A DNA stretch of 64,000 nt from Flaccisagitta enflata (Eukaryota; Chaetognatha; Sagittoidea; Aphragmophora). Under the pieces are notes generated by a model. It was not told where the DNA came from. It did no database searches and saw only the letters and a list, made by a program, of their open reading frames with translations. Below, in pieces: positions 1-10,278 of the stretch (the first letter of the stretch is position 1; the number at the start of each line of letters is the position of its first letter). Location: positions 5,332,001-5,396,000 of the forward strand of contig OZ231128.1 of assembly GCA_965153355.1 (NCBI GenBank), in the 5' to 3' direction. A program made the translations under genes and the position numbers.

Positions 1-45
1 CGGACAAAGCCTCTTATAGAGTTGCGTGTGCGCAACTTAAAAAAA
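1..45 (+). mobile_element. Family A element, 3' end only
   Basis: The window opens inside a family A copy. Visible are the GGACAAAGCCTCTTATAG lead-in and an 18-nt hairpin at 20-37 (stem AGTTGCG/CGCAACT, loop TGTG), followed by an A-rich run. The stem differs from the commonest AGTCGCG form but stays fully paired. Confidence 0.7.
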
Positions 46-579
46 AACCTCTTTTTTTCTTAGATTTGAATTCCCCCCCCCCCCCCCCCTCTCTTGAACA
101 CTTCTTTTTTATTTCATTTTCATCTCCTCCTATTTCCTATTTCTTTTTTCCGCTTCGGTGCGTGTCTTTCAAAAGAAAGAAACTTTGCCTTCTTTGTGGG
201 TCTTGGCTTTTTTTTTTATTTTGTTATTGATTTTTTGTCGCGAAAAGTTTCTTTAGTTCCGCAAAATTGGTTTCAATTTTTTTCCACCCGTCTTTTCTCT
301 CTCTCTTTTTTTCATATCTGAGGAAAGGAATAAAAGGATTCTTTTTATTCAGGGCTCTCTTTATACCACGAGTATAAAAATCGATATCCAGAGGAAACAT
401 GTTTCTACGAACACGCTTGAATCCATATTCAGTCGTAATGTGTTCTTCGAAACACGCTTGAAACACCTAAACACCTAAAGATTCTAAGTTTCTCCAAGCA
501 GTTCTTTTTATGTAATTGTTATGAAGAAATCTGACAGTGACGAATGAATTTGTCACTTTAGCAAAAACAAAATAAAAAA

Positions 580-696
580 ACTAAAACTAAAACCAAATCC
601 AAAACTAAAACTAAAACTAAAACTAAAACTAAAACTAAAACTAAAACTAAAACTAAAACTAAAACTAAAACTAAAACTAAAACTAAAACTAAAACA
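580..696. repeat. AAACTA hexamer microsatellite
   Basis: Near-perfect tandem array of a 6-bp unit (AAAACT phase) with one or two substitutions at the left edge. No coding meaning; the FSFSFS frame on the reverse strand is a by-product. Confidence 0.95.
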
Positions 697-883
697 GCAC
701 CGGTCAAAGTAGTCTTTAATACCATCAAGTTTCGTTGGAATGATTCTTATCAATTTGATGTCTAAAATTTCCTCCAGGAATACACACGCAAACACACAAA
801 AGAGACATTTTCTTCAAAAAGAAGAAACATGCATTTGTAGGTGCGTCTGGTGATTTTGTTATTGGTTTGCGTATGACAGATAA

Positions 884-950
884 AACAAGGCCGGATACAC
901 GGCTTTTCATGTCGCGTGCGGGTGGGTAGGGGAAATGATGAATAGTCGCA
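884..950 (+). mobile_element. Family A element, 5' fragment
   Basis: Contains the AACAAGGCCGGATACACGG start, followed by GTCGCGTGCGGGTGGG. The copy is lost where the family H element begins near 953, so it has no terminal hairpin. Confidence 0.65.
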
Positions 951-952
951 AA

Positions 953-1195
953 ATCGTTAGATGTTATGCGGTATGCGTGCCCTGCCCGAGTAGGTTCTGC
1001 TTGACGTTGAAGGAGGGAGCAGGAGGATATTCACGATAGGTACTTGAGTAAGTCTTAAGTAAGTCTCAAGTAAAAATTTCTTACTTGAGACTTACTTAAG
1101 ACTTACTCAAGTACCTATCGTGAATATCCTCCAGGGTGGCTACCCCTAAGGGGTCGATGACCTATGCTTTCACACTAATGGGGTATTTTCTCACT
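953..1195 (+). mobile_element. Family H element, 5' part with hairpin insertion
   Basis: The left part (CGTTAGATG, then GTGCCCTGCCC) matches the H start seen intact at 48.38 kb. After a perfect hairpin insertion (1022-1132) the H sequence resumes with a CCCCTAAGGGG hairpin and GTCGATGACCTATGC. It ends where the next H copy starts in the opposite orientation, so it is truncated. Confidence 0.55.
1022..1132. repeat. Perfect 52-bp-arm inverted repeat (foldback)
   Basis: The left arm 1022-1073 and right arm 1081-1132 are exact reverse complements separated by a 7-nt spacer. The arm starts GGAGGATATTCACG and carries internal AAGTCTTAAGTAAGTC repeats. Full identity over 52 bp implies a recent origin or active correction. 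It sits inside a family H copy and I see no clear target duplication. Confidence 0.9.
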
Positions 1196-1202
1196 TTCCT
1201 CC

Positions 1203-1695
1203 TTTTGGGCAGCGGCCCCGGAGGGGCCGACGACCTATGATTCCACATATAGGGCAATTTTCTCCGGTTTCTGGTTCCCCCCCCCCAGCCTCAAAACAGG
1301 CCTCTCAGACCCCAAATCAGACCTTTGTAACCCCTAAGTAGGCCTCTCAGACGCCAAATCAGGCCACCCAGACCCTGAAGCAGGCCTCTCAGACCTCAAA
1401 TAGGGCCTCTCAGACCCCAAGTCAGGCTTCTCAGACTCTAAATCAGGCCTTTCTGACCCCAAATTAGACCCCTCAAACCCCAAATCAGGCCTTTCAGACC
1501 CCGTATCAAGCCTCTCAGACCCAAACCACACCTCTCAGACCCTAAATCAGACCTTTCAAACCCATAATCAGGACTCCTAGCCTCCTTAAGCAGCTTCTCA
1601 AACCAGAGAAAATTGTCCTATGTGGAATCATAGGTCATCGGCCCCTCCGGGACCGCTGCCCCTCTCGTCATCTCATTCTCACATACTTACGCTAA
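1203..1695 (-). mobile_element. Family H element with ~21-bp minisatellite core
   Basis: The left end is GGGCAGCGGCCCCGGAGG, then GACGACCTATGATTCCAC. The right flank repeats this inverted (GGAATCATAGGTCATCGG, then a CCCCTCCGGGACC hairpin). Between them is a decayed tandem array of about 21 bp, GGCCTCTCAGACCCCAAATC, from about 1285 to 1595. Confidence 0.75.
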
Positions 1696-1699
1696 CTTA

Positions 1700-1956
1700 G
1701 AGGATTGGATTTGGGCATCAAGGTGGGAATTTGGGCATCAAGGTTGGGAGTTGGGCCTTGAGGCTGGGATTTAGACGCTGAGACAATGATGTGGGCCTTG
1801 AGACTGGGATTTAGGCCTTGAGGCTAGGATTTGAGTCAGGGGGTTGACGGATGGAGAAGGAGAAGAAGGAGGAGAAGAAGGAGGAGAAGGAAAAAATTCC
1901 CCATATGTGTGATTGCATAGGTCATCGACCCCTTCGGGACCACTGCTCAAAAAGAG
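1700..1956 (+). mobile_element. Family H element, 3' portion
   Basis: Consists of tandem GGGCATCAAGGTTGGGATTT-type units, a GAAGGAGGA tract, ATGTGTGATTGCATAGGTC, a CCCCTTCGGGACC hairpin and CTCAAAAAG. The 5' part is missing; it abuts the previous copy. Confidence 0.6.
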
Positions 1957-2062
1957 TTAACCATCATTTCGGCGGGGGCGATGATGCAAAAAAATGCTAA
2001 ATTTGACAAACGGACCGACGGACCGGCGTAGCTCGCAGCTTTAACAGGTCGCCCAAGGGCAA

Positions 2063-2570
2063 TATGTGGTCGGCGATACCCGTTGCCCTGCTTTGCATGA
2101 TTGTGAATTGGAGTGAGGGGAAGCAGGGCAGTGGCCCCGAAGGGGACAAAGTCCTGTAGAACAGAGGGGAACTTTAGTTCATTCGTCATTCCGTCCGTAC
2201 ACCCTCTCCGGCTCTCTCAGGCCCAAAATCTACCCTCTCAGGCCTGAAATCTACCCTCTCGGACCTAAAATCTACCCTCTCAGGCCTGAAATCTGTCCTC
2301 TCAGGCCTTGAATCTGTGAGAGCAGGGATAAGGCCTGAAAGCACAGATTTCAGGCTTGAGAGGGCAGATTTCAAACCTGAGAGGGCAGATTCAAGGCCTG
2401 AGAGGGCAGATTTCAGGCCTGCGAGGGTAGATTTCAGGCCTGAGAGGGCAGATCTCAGGCCTGCAAGAGCCTGGGGGGGCAAACCGATGGACGGAATGAC
2501 AAATGAACGAAAGTCCCCCTGTGTTCTACAGGACTTCATCCCCTTTGGGGCCGCTGCCCAAAAAAGATTC
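2063..2570 (+). mobile_element. Family H element, near complete
   Basis: The start resembles GGTCGGCGATACCCGTTGCC. An inverted flank pair (CCTGTAGAACAGAGGGG near 2150 and CCCCTGTGTTCTACAGG near 2515) encloses a 20-bp minisatellite (TCAGGCCTGAAATCTACCC). The array changes orientation at about 2318, so the element folds back as a whole. It ends CCTTTGGGGCCGCTGCCC followed by A6. Confidence 0.75.
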
Positions 2571-2789
2571 ACAAAGGAGGCTTTGTTTTTTATTAGTGTT
2601 CTCTTTTGTGTTTGTTTTCACTTTTCTGCGTCAGAGAAAGTTAGAATTAGGGAAAGAGGAAATCAATAGACACCCACGCACACCCGCACCATCTATGCTA
2701 ATTGTCTCTCGTAGTCATTCATCCACACTTCTTTGCTTTCTCTGTTTACTCTTCTCTTCCCTTTGACATTCATCTGTGTTTGGTAACTG

Positions 2790-2955
2790 GCTCTGTCTGT
2801 AACTGTTCGTAAGTGTCTGAAACTGTGCGTATCTGTGTGTTAGTGCCTGTAACTGTCTGTAACTGTCTGTAACTGTCTGTAACTGTCTGTAACTGTTTGT
2901 AACTGTCTGTAAGTGTGCGTATCTGTCTGTAACTGTCTGTAATTGTCTCTGTCTC
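2790..2955. repeat. AACTGTCTGT decamer tandem repeat
   Basis: About 15 units of a 10-bp repeat (CTGTAACTGT) with point variants such as GTGCGTATCT. It is followed by degenerate CTGTCTCT sequence. Confidence 0.9.
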
Positions 2956-3024
2956 TTTCTCTGTCTTAGACAGACTGTGTCTGTCCCTGCCACTGTCTGT
3001 GTGTCTCTGTATCTTTTCGTCGGA

Positions 3025-3025
<1 letters not shown>

Positions 3026-3074
<49 letters not shown>
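3026..3074. repeat. TC dinucleotide microsatellite
   Basis: Uninterrupted TC array of about 24 units. Confidence 0.95.
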
Positions 3075-3077
<3 letters not shown>

Positions 3078-3232
3078 TCTCTTACATAATTTTTCTTTCA
3101 TTTACTTATATCAACGATGACAGCAAAGACTGTCACTGTCAAAACCGTTTTGTAGAAAATTTACAATTCTGTTGCTTGGTTCTTACCACAATTCCACAAA
3201 ATCTCTGACTCTTTCTATCCCTTTCCAATCCC

Positions 3233-4012
3233 TTTTGGGCAGCGGCTCCGAAGGGGCCGATGACCTATGCTTTCACACAGGGAGAAATTTTCTCCTCCTC
3301 CTTCTTCTTCTCCTCCTCCTCCTTCTCCGTCCCCCCCCCCTGGCTTCGAAGCTCAAATCGCAGCCTCAAGCCCAAATCACAGTCTCGAGCTTGAATCCCA
3401 GGCTCAGGGCTCAAATTCCAACCTTATGGCTTAAATCCCAGCTTCATTGCTCATATTCCAATCTTTTGCCTCAAATCCCAGCCTTATGACTCAAATTACA
3501 GCCTTGCATTGGTCATCGGTTCCTTCGGGGCCTGCTGACCTCTCAAATCCCCACTTTGAAGCTCAAATCTCAGCCTTGAGGCTCAAATCTCAGTCTCCAG
3601 GCTAAAATCCCAGCCTTGAGGCTCAAATCCCAGCCCTTAAGCTCAAATCCCAGTCTCAAGGCACAAATCCCAGCCTTGAAGCTCAAATCCTAGCCTCGAA
3701 GCTCAAATACCAGCTTCCAAGCTCAAATCCCTGCCCTGAAGCTCAAATCCCAACCTCAAAGCTCAAATCCCAGCCTCGAAGCTCAAATCTCAGCTTTGAA
3801 GCTGAAATCACAGCTTCAAAGCTCAAATCCCAGCCTCAAGGCCCTAATCCAAGCCTCAAGGCCCCAATCCCAGCCTCCAGGCCCTAATTCCATCCTTGAG
3901 GCCCAAATAAAAACAGCATAGGTCATCGGCCCCTTCGGGGCCGCTGCCCCTCTAACCACCTGACACCCACATACACTCACATAGGGACAATGGGTACCGC
4001 TGACCATCTAAC
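3233..4012 (-). mobile_element. Family H element, long minisatellite core
   Basis: The left edge is GGGCAGCGGCTCCGAAGGGG, then GATGACCTATGCTTTCAC and a pyrimidine tract. The core (3345-3905) is about 27 decayed units of 20 bp, TCAAATCCCAGCCTCGAAGC. The right flank is the inverted CATAGGTCATCGGCCCC hairpin; the outer end is GGTACCGCTGACCATCTAACGC near 3993-4012. Truncated hairpin-flank copies also occur inside the core at about 3510. Confidence 0.8.
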
Positions 4013-4700
4013 GCTTTTTCGACTATTTTTCTTTGTCCAAGTTGCTCTGTAATGTCCGTCTCTTTGAGTAGGACAACATTACATTGCAACCAAAAAAACT
4101 AGAATAAAGACAAGAGCCTTAGAAGCTCTTACTGGGGTTTAATGCGCACCCTTCACCATTGTCCTTAGAATTATGAATGCGTCAACTGTCTATCTATCTC
4201 TTTCCCCCGTTGTCTGTCTGTCTGTCTGTGTCGGTTCCTCCGTCTGTCTCCTCATCTTCTTTGTTATCATTTATTTCTTCTTTTACTTTTCTGCTGAACA
4301 TGTTCATTTTGCTGTTGAACTTCTGAATATATCATAAGGGTTAAAAGCCCTGATAACTGTTCACAGAGGTGTTTTCGTCGAGCAATAAAAAGTTTTGAAA
4401 TCATTAAGTCGCTTTAGACATATGACAAAAGTACAACAACATCATTGGGTCAGGAGATTCTTTGACTTTTTTGACTGTTTACATTTATAGAAAATGGTAC
4501 GTAAGTCAAAACTTTTTCTAGCCAGTTGATTTTGAACAAAAGAATAAGTTGTCGATTCTTTTTTTTTTTCATTTCCCTCCATTTCTCAACTTCTCTCCTT
4601 ATGAAAAGACTATTGTTTAGACTTGAGACTTTGGATGGACAGAGGATAAAGATCTGCTGAAAATGAAGTCAGTCAATTCATTTGTAGTCAGCGAATCTAC
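4013..4700. other. Unassigned AT-rich sequence
   Basis: Contains a short GTCTGTCTG run at 4213-4228. No open frame over about 60 codons, no palindrome and no family member recognised. Confidence 0.5.
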
Positions 4701-4702
4701 TA

Positions 4703-4925
4703 CCTAGCTCATGAATATACGGACACCTGAAAATGAGCATCAACTTTACAAAGGTGCTGCGCTTAAGCAAATTAAGTTACTGACCCCAGATTGGTCGCAT
4801 TTGAAAGTCTTTAAACAACTCTTTGAAATGGGCCTAATCTGGTGTCAGTAACTCAATTTGTTAAAGCGCAGCACCTCTCCAAAGTTGATGCTACTTTTCA
4901 AATGTCCGTATATTTATGAGCTAGA
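4703..4925. mobile_element. Tc1/mariner-type MITE (223 bp palindrome)
   Basis: The whole unit is a long inverted repeat with arms of about 95 bp: CTAGCTCATGAATATACGG at the left and its inverse at 4907-4925. The outer bases match the terminal repeat of the Tc1-like relic at 28.8 kb (TCTAGCTCA). It is flanked by TA on the left and by TG on the right, a probable mutated TA. It has no coding capacity. Confidence 0.75.
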
Positions 4926-5065
4926 TGGTAAATGAGTTCTTTTATTGCCCATGACTCATGATTCATGACTCATGACTCATGATTCACTTATTCAAAACTC
5001 ATCTTGTGAAGAACCATCGCAGGTGAGCTCTTTGCCTGAACCCACGTTAAACGTGCCACACAATG

Positions 5066-5144
5066 ACCATATATATCCATATATGACGCCAGCCCAATGG
5101 CACCCGTTATATGGTGCCGCGCAGCGGCAGTTTTAACGGCCCCT
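5066..5144 (+). repeat. Low-copy interspersed repeat L, copy 1
   Basis: A block starting ATATATCCATATATGACG and ending CAGTTTTAACGGCCCC. It is related to the reverse complement of 13452-13540 with several indels. Family unknown. Confidence 0.4.
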
Positions 5145-5378
5145 TTCTTATAACCTGCTCAAGTTTTCCTGCTATCTGCTCAAGAGACCAACAACGTTAT
5201 ATTTCAGTTAATTATTCCCGCTATTAGCTACTGTTGATGCACCCGCTGTGCTTGGATAAGGAATGGTGGTAAGCGCGAAACTTTCTTCCTCCCTTCTATT
5301 CTCTTCCTTTTCTTTTTCCTCCCTTCCTCTCATCTTAGCAAGCCCGTCATAACTGGAAAGAAGTCTTCTCCAAGCGCG

Positions 5379-5380
<2 letters not shown>

Positions 5381-5444
<64 letters not shown>
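5381..5444. repeat. TC microsatellite
   Basis: Pure TC array of about 32 units, preceded by pyrimidine-rich sequence. Confidence 0.95.
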
Positions 5445-5447
<3 letters not shown>

Positions 5448-5582
5448 ATAAGAAATCAACCGACCAACAGATCTGCGGACATCCATGTGGCTAGTAAAAA
5501 TGCAAAGAGCTCGCTAGCTGACGTGACAGTCTGCATTGCCGAGTAGTCCACACTTGATGAATATATTCTTGGGAGTACAAAC

Positions 5583-5716
5583 ACACACTCGCATGCATGC
5601 ATGCATGCACGCATGCACGCACGCACGCACGTACGCATGCATGCACGCACGCACGCACGCACGTACGCATGTATGCACGCACAAACGCACGCATGCACGC
5701 ACGCACACACGCATAC

Positions 5717-5795
<79 letters not shown>
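5583..5795. repeat. Compound ACGC/ATGC and CA microsatellite
   Basis: Alternating purine-pyrimidine array: ATGC and ACGC tetramers at 5590-5715, then CA at 5722-5795, ending GCGCGC. Such runs can adopt Z-DNA. Open frames across it are low-complexity artefacts on both strands. Confidence 0.95.
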
Positions 5796-5797
<2 letters not shown>

Positions 5798-5956
5798 CGC
5801 GCGCTATAGAGGAAAGAGAATTAGAAAGAACTGGCTTCAGTGAAATGGGAAAAAAAGTTTTCCTCATGATGTCGTGCTAGTGCTAAAATAGAAATGAAAA
5901 GCACTCATTTTTGACCAAGAAATTCTCAATTTCACCTTCCACTGCACTATTGTTTC

Positions 5957-5979
5957 ACTCTCTCTTTCTCTTTCTCTTT

Positions 5980-6034
<55 letters not shown>
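5957..6034. repeat. TC-rich microsatellite
   Basis: TCTTTC units grade into a pure TC array (5985-6034). Confidence 0.95.
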
Positions 6035-6035
<1 letters not shown>

Positions 6036-6058
6036 ATTCATTTCAACAACAACGTTTT

Positions 6059-6249
6059 TATTCGCGTGCTGCGCGACTCTACACCCTGCTTTGTCGGTCC
6101 GTCGGTCTGTTGGTTGGTCTGTCCGTCACACTTTTTTTTGTTTCATGCGGTCTTTGGCCTCACTGCTCCTGCCCAACTGATCAAAAGACCTCAAATATGG
6201 CCCATGCCCACCCGCATGCAACTGGGGTAGCCGTGTACCCGGCCTTGTT
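6059..6249 (-). mobile_element. Family A element, full
   Basis: Reverse orientation. It has a hairpin TCGCGTGCTGCGCGA at the left, ACTCTACACCCTGCTTTGTC, a GTCCGTCGGTC tract, GCCCACCCGCATGCAACTG, and the end GGCCTTGTT. The latter abuts the large palindrome Q. Confidence 0.75.
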
Positions 6250-7418
6250 GCTTTCGAAGTTGATTGTCGCCAATTCCGAGAATTTAATGGCCCACTATGT
6301 GCTGAAATGACACAAAATTCACTATTGGCACAATGGTTCTAAAATCATACATAAGTCAAATGATAATTTTTTAGGAAAAAACAAAAAAGGATTATCTTAA
6401 AAATGATATGTTAAATGGTTGTTTGAGGTTTAACTTAAGTTAATGCAGGCTTAAATCTGATTAGAATAGATATTGTTAAGGTACATCAAATGAATTCATC
6501 ATAAACATATCAAATTTTTTTAGTCTTTCTGCAATAAAATCTAAAAAAATTTGAATGCAAAAAATGATTTAAAATGTTTTTAAAAAAAGATTCAATACAC
6601 ATAATTGATGCAAAAACTTTTTAATAAAAATATCTTTATAATTTCAATGAAAAAAAATATTGCAAAAAGAATTGGTGCAAAAAAAAAATTGATGCAAAAG
6701 GATTAATTTCATAGGGAAAAAATTTTCATAAAAAAAATAATGAAAAATTTTTCTGTTAAAGAAAAGTTTTTTATGCAAAAAAAATTTTTATACAAAAATA
6801 TTTTTTATGCAAAAAAATTCTTTTTGCAAAACAATTTGTGTTAAAAATTTTTTTTTTATGCAAAAAATATCTTTGCATGAAAAAAAATTTTGGAAAAAAA
6901 AATTTTGATTGAAAAATAATGAATTTAAGAAAAAATTTTGATGTGAAAACCATTTTTAATGCAAACAAATGATGCAAATATCCTAAAATAACATAAAAAG
7001 ACATAAAATGGCAAAAAAGCATTACTAACTAACTAACCAACCAACCAACCTGCCAACCAACCGACCGACTGACAAACGCTGCGGGCTAGAAATTATAAAC
7101 TAGAAACAGAATTGATGCAATAAAATTTGAAGCAAAAAATTTGCGTCTAAGAAATAATAATGAAAAAGTGTTAATGAATGATAGCAAAAACATAGAACCC
7201 TACTGACTTAGCAAAAACAGCAACACAACATTTACGCTAAATTGAGATTTGAAAATCACTCTTTAACTGACTTAATTTAATTTTTCATTGATTTTTCCAA
7301 GATGATATATTATTGGACTTTTGGTTTGTTTTTGCTTTAACCAAGCCCATAGTGGATTTTGGTGTCATTTCAGCGCATAGTGCGCCACCAATAATCATCG
7401 ATAATCAACTCTGAGAGT
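6250..7418. mobile_element. Palindromic element Q, AT-rich
   Basis: The edges are inverted copies: AGTTGATTGTCG near 6259 and CGATAATCAACT near 7400. Further in, CCCACTATGTGCTGAAATGA (6291) matches inverted TCATTTCAGCGCATAGTG (7365). The middle is very AT-rich with many GCAAAAAA/TTTTTTATGC units. Family A copies face away from both edges, so the mirror image extends into them. No transposase is visible. Confidence 0.55.
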
Positions 7419-7485
7419 AACAAGGCCAGATTCACAGCAATCCAGTCACGGACGGTTGGGCAGGAGCCCAAACCACTTGGAATTC
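7419..7485 (+). mobile_element. Family A fragment at right edge of palindrome Q
   Basis: AACAAGGCCAGATTCACAG followed by AGTCACGGACGGTTGGGC. It has the usual 5' part but no terminal hairpin before the next family A start at 7486. Confidence 0.6.
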
Positions 7486-7590
7486 AACAAGGCCAACACC
7501 TATCAGTCGTGTGCGAGACTTACAAATTGATTTAGAATGACTTAGAATGACTTAATACACTCTAAAATGACATAAAGAAATAAAATTGAT
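7486..7590 (+). mobile_element. Family A fragment, AAGTCATTTT subtype
   Basis: Starts AACAAGGCCAACACCTATC with GTCGTGTGCGAGACTT, then GAATGACTTA repeats. This matches the interior of the full copies at 16.5, 20.8 and 45.8 kb. The 3' half is missing. Confidence 0.6.
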
Positions 7591-7722
7591 AACAAGGCCA
7601 AGAAGGCCATTAAGGTTCGAAGTATAGATCGTCGAACAAATGCGTTACCCAACTAACTGACCAACCAACCAACCGACCAACTGACACAGCCAGTTATAGA
7701 GATGCTTTGTCGCACTAAGAAA
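7591..7722 (+). mobile_element. Family A, subtype II
   Basis: AACAAGGCCAAGAAGGCC, then GATCGTCGAACAAATGCG, an ACCAACCGACC run, ACACAGCCAGTTATAGAG and a degenerate hairpin GATGCTTTGTCGCAC. It is the sister of the copies at 10149 and 50179. Confidence 0.65.
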
Positions 7723-7728
7723 GTAAAA

Positions 7729-7793
7729 TCGAATGAATGAATGTATGAATGAATGAATGAATGAATGAATGAATGAATGAATGAATGAATGAG
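7729..7793. repeat. AATG tetranucleotide microsatellite
   Basis: About 15 GAATGAAT-phase units with few interruptions. Confidence 0.95.
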
Positions 7794-7822
7794 TGAGAGA
7801 AAGAAAGATGAAGCAGAGAAGA

Positions 7823-7984
7823 AACAAGGCTGGATACACGGCCAATACCAGTTGCGGACGGGTGGGCAGGGGCGGAAATGCGCGTTTTCACACTTTTCGA
7901 CTCGTGTTCAGGGACGGACCAACAGACCGACGGACGGACCGACGGACGGACGGACAAAGGCTCTTATAGAGTTGCGTAACTAAA
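7823..7984 (+). mobile_element. Family A element
   Basis: AACAAGGCTGGATACACGGC, AGTTGCGGACGGGTGGGC, a GGACGGACCGACGGAC tract and a partly lost terminal hairpin (GAGTTGCGTAACTAAA). Confidence 0.7.
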
Positions 7985-8062
7985 CATTCAATGAAGCAAA
8001 GCAATCCTCAGTGGCTCCTTTGATAAAAGTAAAAGAACGCCGTAAACTTAAACCCACCATCA

Positions 8063-8389
8063 CAGGTGTGTATATAGTTGAGCATCCCCCCCCTCGGCGG
8101 GGGGGGGGGAATAAAATCAAAGGGTTTGGAGATGGGGAAAAAAATTTAAAGCTAACATAGAAGAAAAAAGAAAATATTTGAAGATTTAACATTTTTGGTA
8201 TTTTCAAATGGTAGTTTCTGATTACTACAACACATTTTAACACTATTTAAACCTATAATATACTGTCTAATTGCTTTGTGGGGAAGAAATCATAGATTTT
8301 GTAATGCGTCGTGATACATTGCGGGGAAGAAAATCAAAGGCAGGGGGGGGGGAATAAGATCAAAAGCCGCTCAACTATATACACCCCTG
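8063..8389. mobile_element. Family K element with 9-bp target duplication
   Basis: Terminal inverted repeats CAGGTGTGTATATAGTTGAG at the left and its inverse at 8370-8389. Subterminal C8/G9 runs and AAAATCAAAGG occur on both sides. It is flanked on both sides by CCACCATCA (8054-8062 and 8390-8398). A 9-bp duplication is typical of Mutator-like elements, whereas CAGGGG-type ends are common in hAT elements, so the superfamily is unresolved. Confidence 0.8.
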
Positions 8390-8423
8390 CCACCATCATC
8401 TCATTAATGAAGCCGTACATGAT

Positions 8424-8678
<255 letters not shown>

Positions 8679-8707
8679 AACAAAACTCATTATACGCTTG
8701 TATAAAA

Positions 8708-8745
8708 AGTGGAACAATATCCCTCACTATACCCAAACTGAAACA
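8708..8745 (-). repeat. 40-bp dispersed motif M, copy 1
   Basis: Reverse complement of CAGTTTGGGTATAGTGAGGG, then ATATTGTTCCACTT. Related copies lie at 18998, 27005 and 50079. Confidence 0.65.
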
Positions 8746-9118
8746 AATAGAAGGGAGCCTTGTGAACCATTACTGACAAGTTACTGCGCGCATCACTCCT
8801 AGTTTTCCATAAAACCGAATTTGAAAAACATTCCCTCTCAATCTAACCCAAAAGCAAACTTCTTACCAAAAGTAGTTAGGACAATGATCGCTACTATTTT
8901 AACCAGAATTTAACAACGGGCAACATTGCTAAGAAACCATATCCTTAAGAGGATAGAATCGAGGTCAAGTATAATGCGACCGCCAGACATTCCTTGTATA
9001 GTGAAGACCAGCGGACCGCCGGTCATTCCTTGTAAAGTGCCGAAAAAAAATTTGAAAAGAGAGTAGAGAGACGATTGGGCTTATCGCTCAAAAAATTCAC
9101 AAAAAAAAATTTGTCTGC
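8746..9118. other. Unassigned sequence
   Basis: Shows only two imperfect copies of CCGCCAGACATTCCTTGTA (8970-9040). No gene or family recognised. Confidence 0.45.
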
Positions 9119-9122
9119 GACA

Positions 9123-9188
<66 letters not shown>

Positions 9189-9206
9189 ACAACAACAACA
9201 ACCAAA
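9119..9206. repeat. CA then CAA microsatellite
   Basis: CA array to about 9184, then CAACAA units. Confidence 0.95.
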
Positions 9207-9369
9207 AAAACACGTCCCCTTAGAATTCTCTGACCGAGTTTTTTTTCATGAACGCACATCTTTCATTCAAAAAAAGTTTTTATCATTTGCCCAACTAAGT
9301 TGATCGAATTTATCAACCAAATTGCTTGTTTTCTGTCCAAATTCAAGACGGACTGCATCTCAGCACACA

Positions 9370-9495
9370 CCCCACTTTCTGAGCAGAGACCCTATTTGGG
9401 GAAATTTGCCCTCCTCTTTCTCCGTCCATCTGTTTGTCCATCCATAGGGTTCAAACCCCAGCCTCCAAGCTCAAAGCTCAGCATCTAGTCCTGAA
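9370..9495 (-). mobile_element. Degenerate family H fragment
   Basis: GAAATTTGCCCTCCTCTTTC resembles the H pyrimidine flank. It is followed by three CCAGCCTCCAAGCTCAAA units of the H minisatellite. The terminal hairpin is not clear. Confidence 0.4.
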
Positions 9496-9657
9496 CAAGA
9501 GGAAAATAAAAGAAATAATTTTGGGCAAAAAAAAAAAAAAAAAAGATCCGCACATTGCTTAAGTTGAGGTAGTTTTTGAGAAAGTACGTCAAATCCATAA
9601 CCATCTTTGATTTGAGTTGTTGAACTGAGATACATATTTACGGCATTGCTTTACATA

Positions 9658-9866
9658 AAACAATTTCGGATACACGGCTACCATAGTGGCATGCAGGTGG
9701 GCAGAAAGGGTTAAAAAATGCCAGCCAAATATTTTGGCAGGAGCAGTCATGAAAAAAAAAAAAACGCTTGTAAACGCCGAAAGACCTGACGATGATGGAC
9801 AGACCGATGAACAGACTAACGACAGACAGCGGGATATAGAGTTGCGTGCACGAGACTAGAAATGTA
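9658..9866 (+). mobile_element. Family A element, diverged
   Basis: ATTTCGGATACACGGCTACC, CATGCAGGTGGGCAG, the GACAGACCGATGAACAGAC tract and GTTGCGTGCACGAGACT with two stem mismatches. Confidence 0.6.
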
Positions 9867-9975
9867 AGAAGGTATTACTTGGAAAGCTGCCAGATGAGAC
9901 CTTTTTTTTATCAATTTGAGGTTTACCTGGCGCCATTTTGTAGATAATAAGTTATATTTCATTTTCTCTCTAATT

Positions 9976-10110
9976 TTTAGTCTCGGACACACGACTCTAC
10001 ACCTTGGTCCATCGTTCTGTCAGTCCGTTTGAATTGCGATTGGGTTTCTCATTACTGCTCCTGCCCATCCGTCTGCGACTGGATTGCCGTGTATCCGGTA
10101 TTGTTCTTAG
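9976..10110 (-). mobile_element. Family A element, diverged
   Basis: TAGTCTCGGACACACGACT hairpin remnant, CTACACCTTGGTCC, CCTGCCCATCCGTCTGCGAC and GCCGTGTATCCGGTATTGTT. Confidence 0.65.
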
Positions 10111-10148
10111 TTTCCTATTGTCAAATACATTTTTCATTCTTTTTAAGA

Positions 10149-10278
10149 AACAAGGCCAAGAAGGCCAATAAGGTCCACCGGGTGGATCGTCGAACGTATG
10201 CGTTACACAACCAATAGACCAACGACCAACTGACCAATGGACACAGCCTATTATAAAGGTGCTTTGGCGCACCTAAAA
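10149..10278 (+). mobile_element. Family A, subtype II, complete
   Basis: AACAAGGCCAAGAAGGCC, CACCGGGTGGATCGTCGAAC, a GACCAACTGACCAATGG tract, ACAGCCTATTATAA and an 18-nt hairpin at 10257-10274 with arms AGGTGC/GCACCT, then AAAA. Confidence 0.75.
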
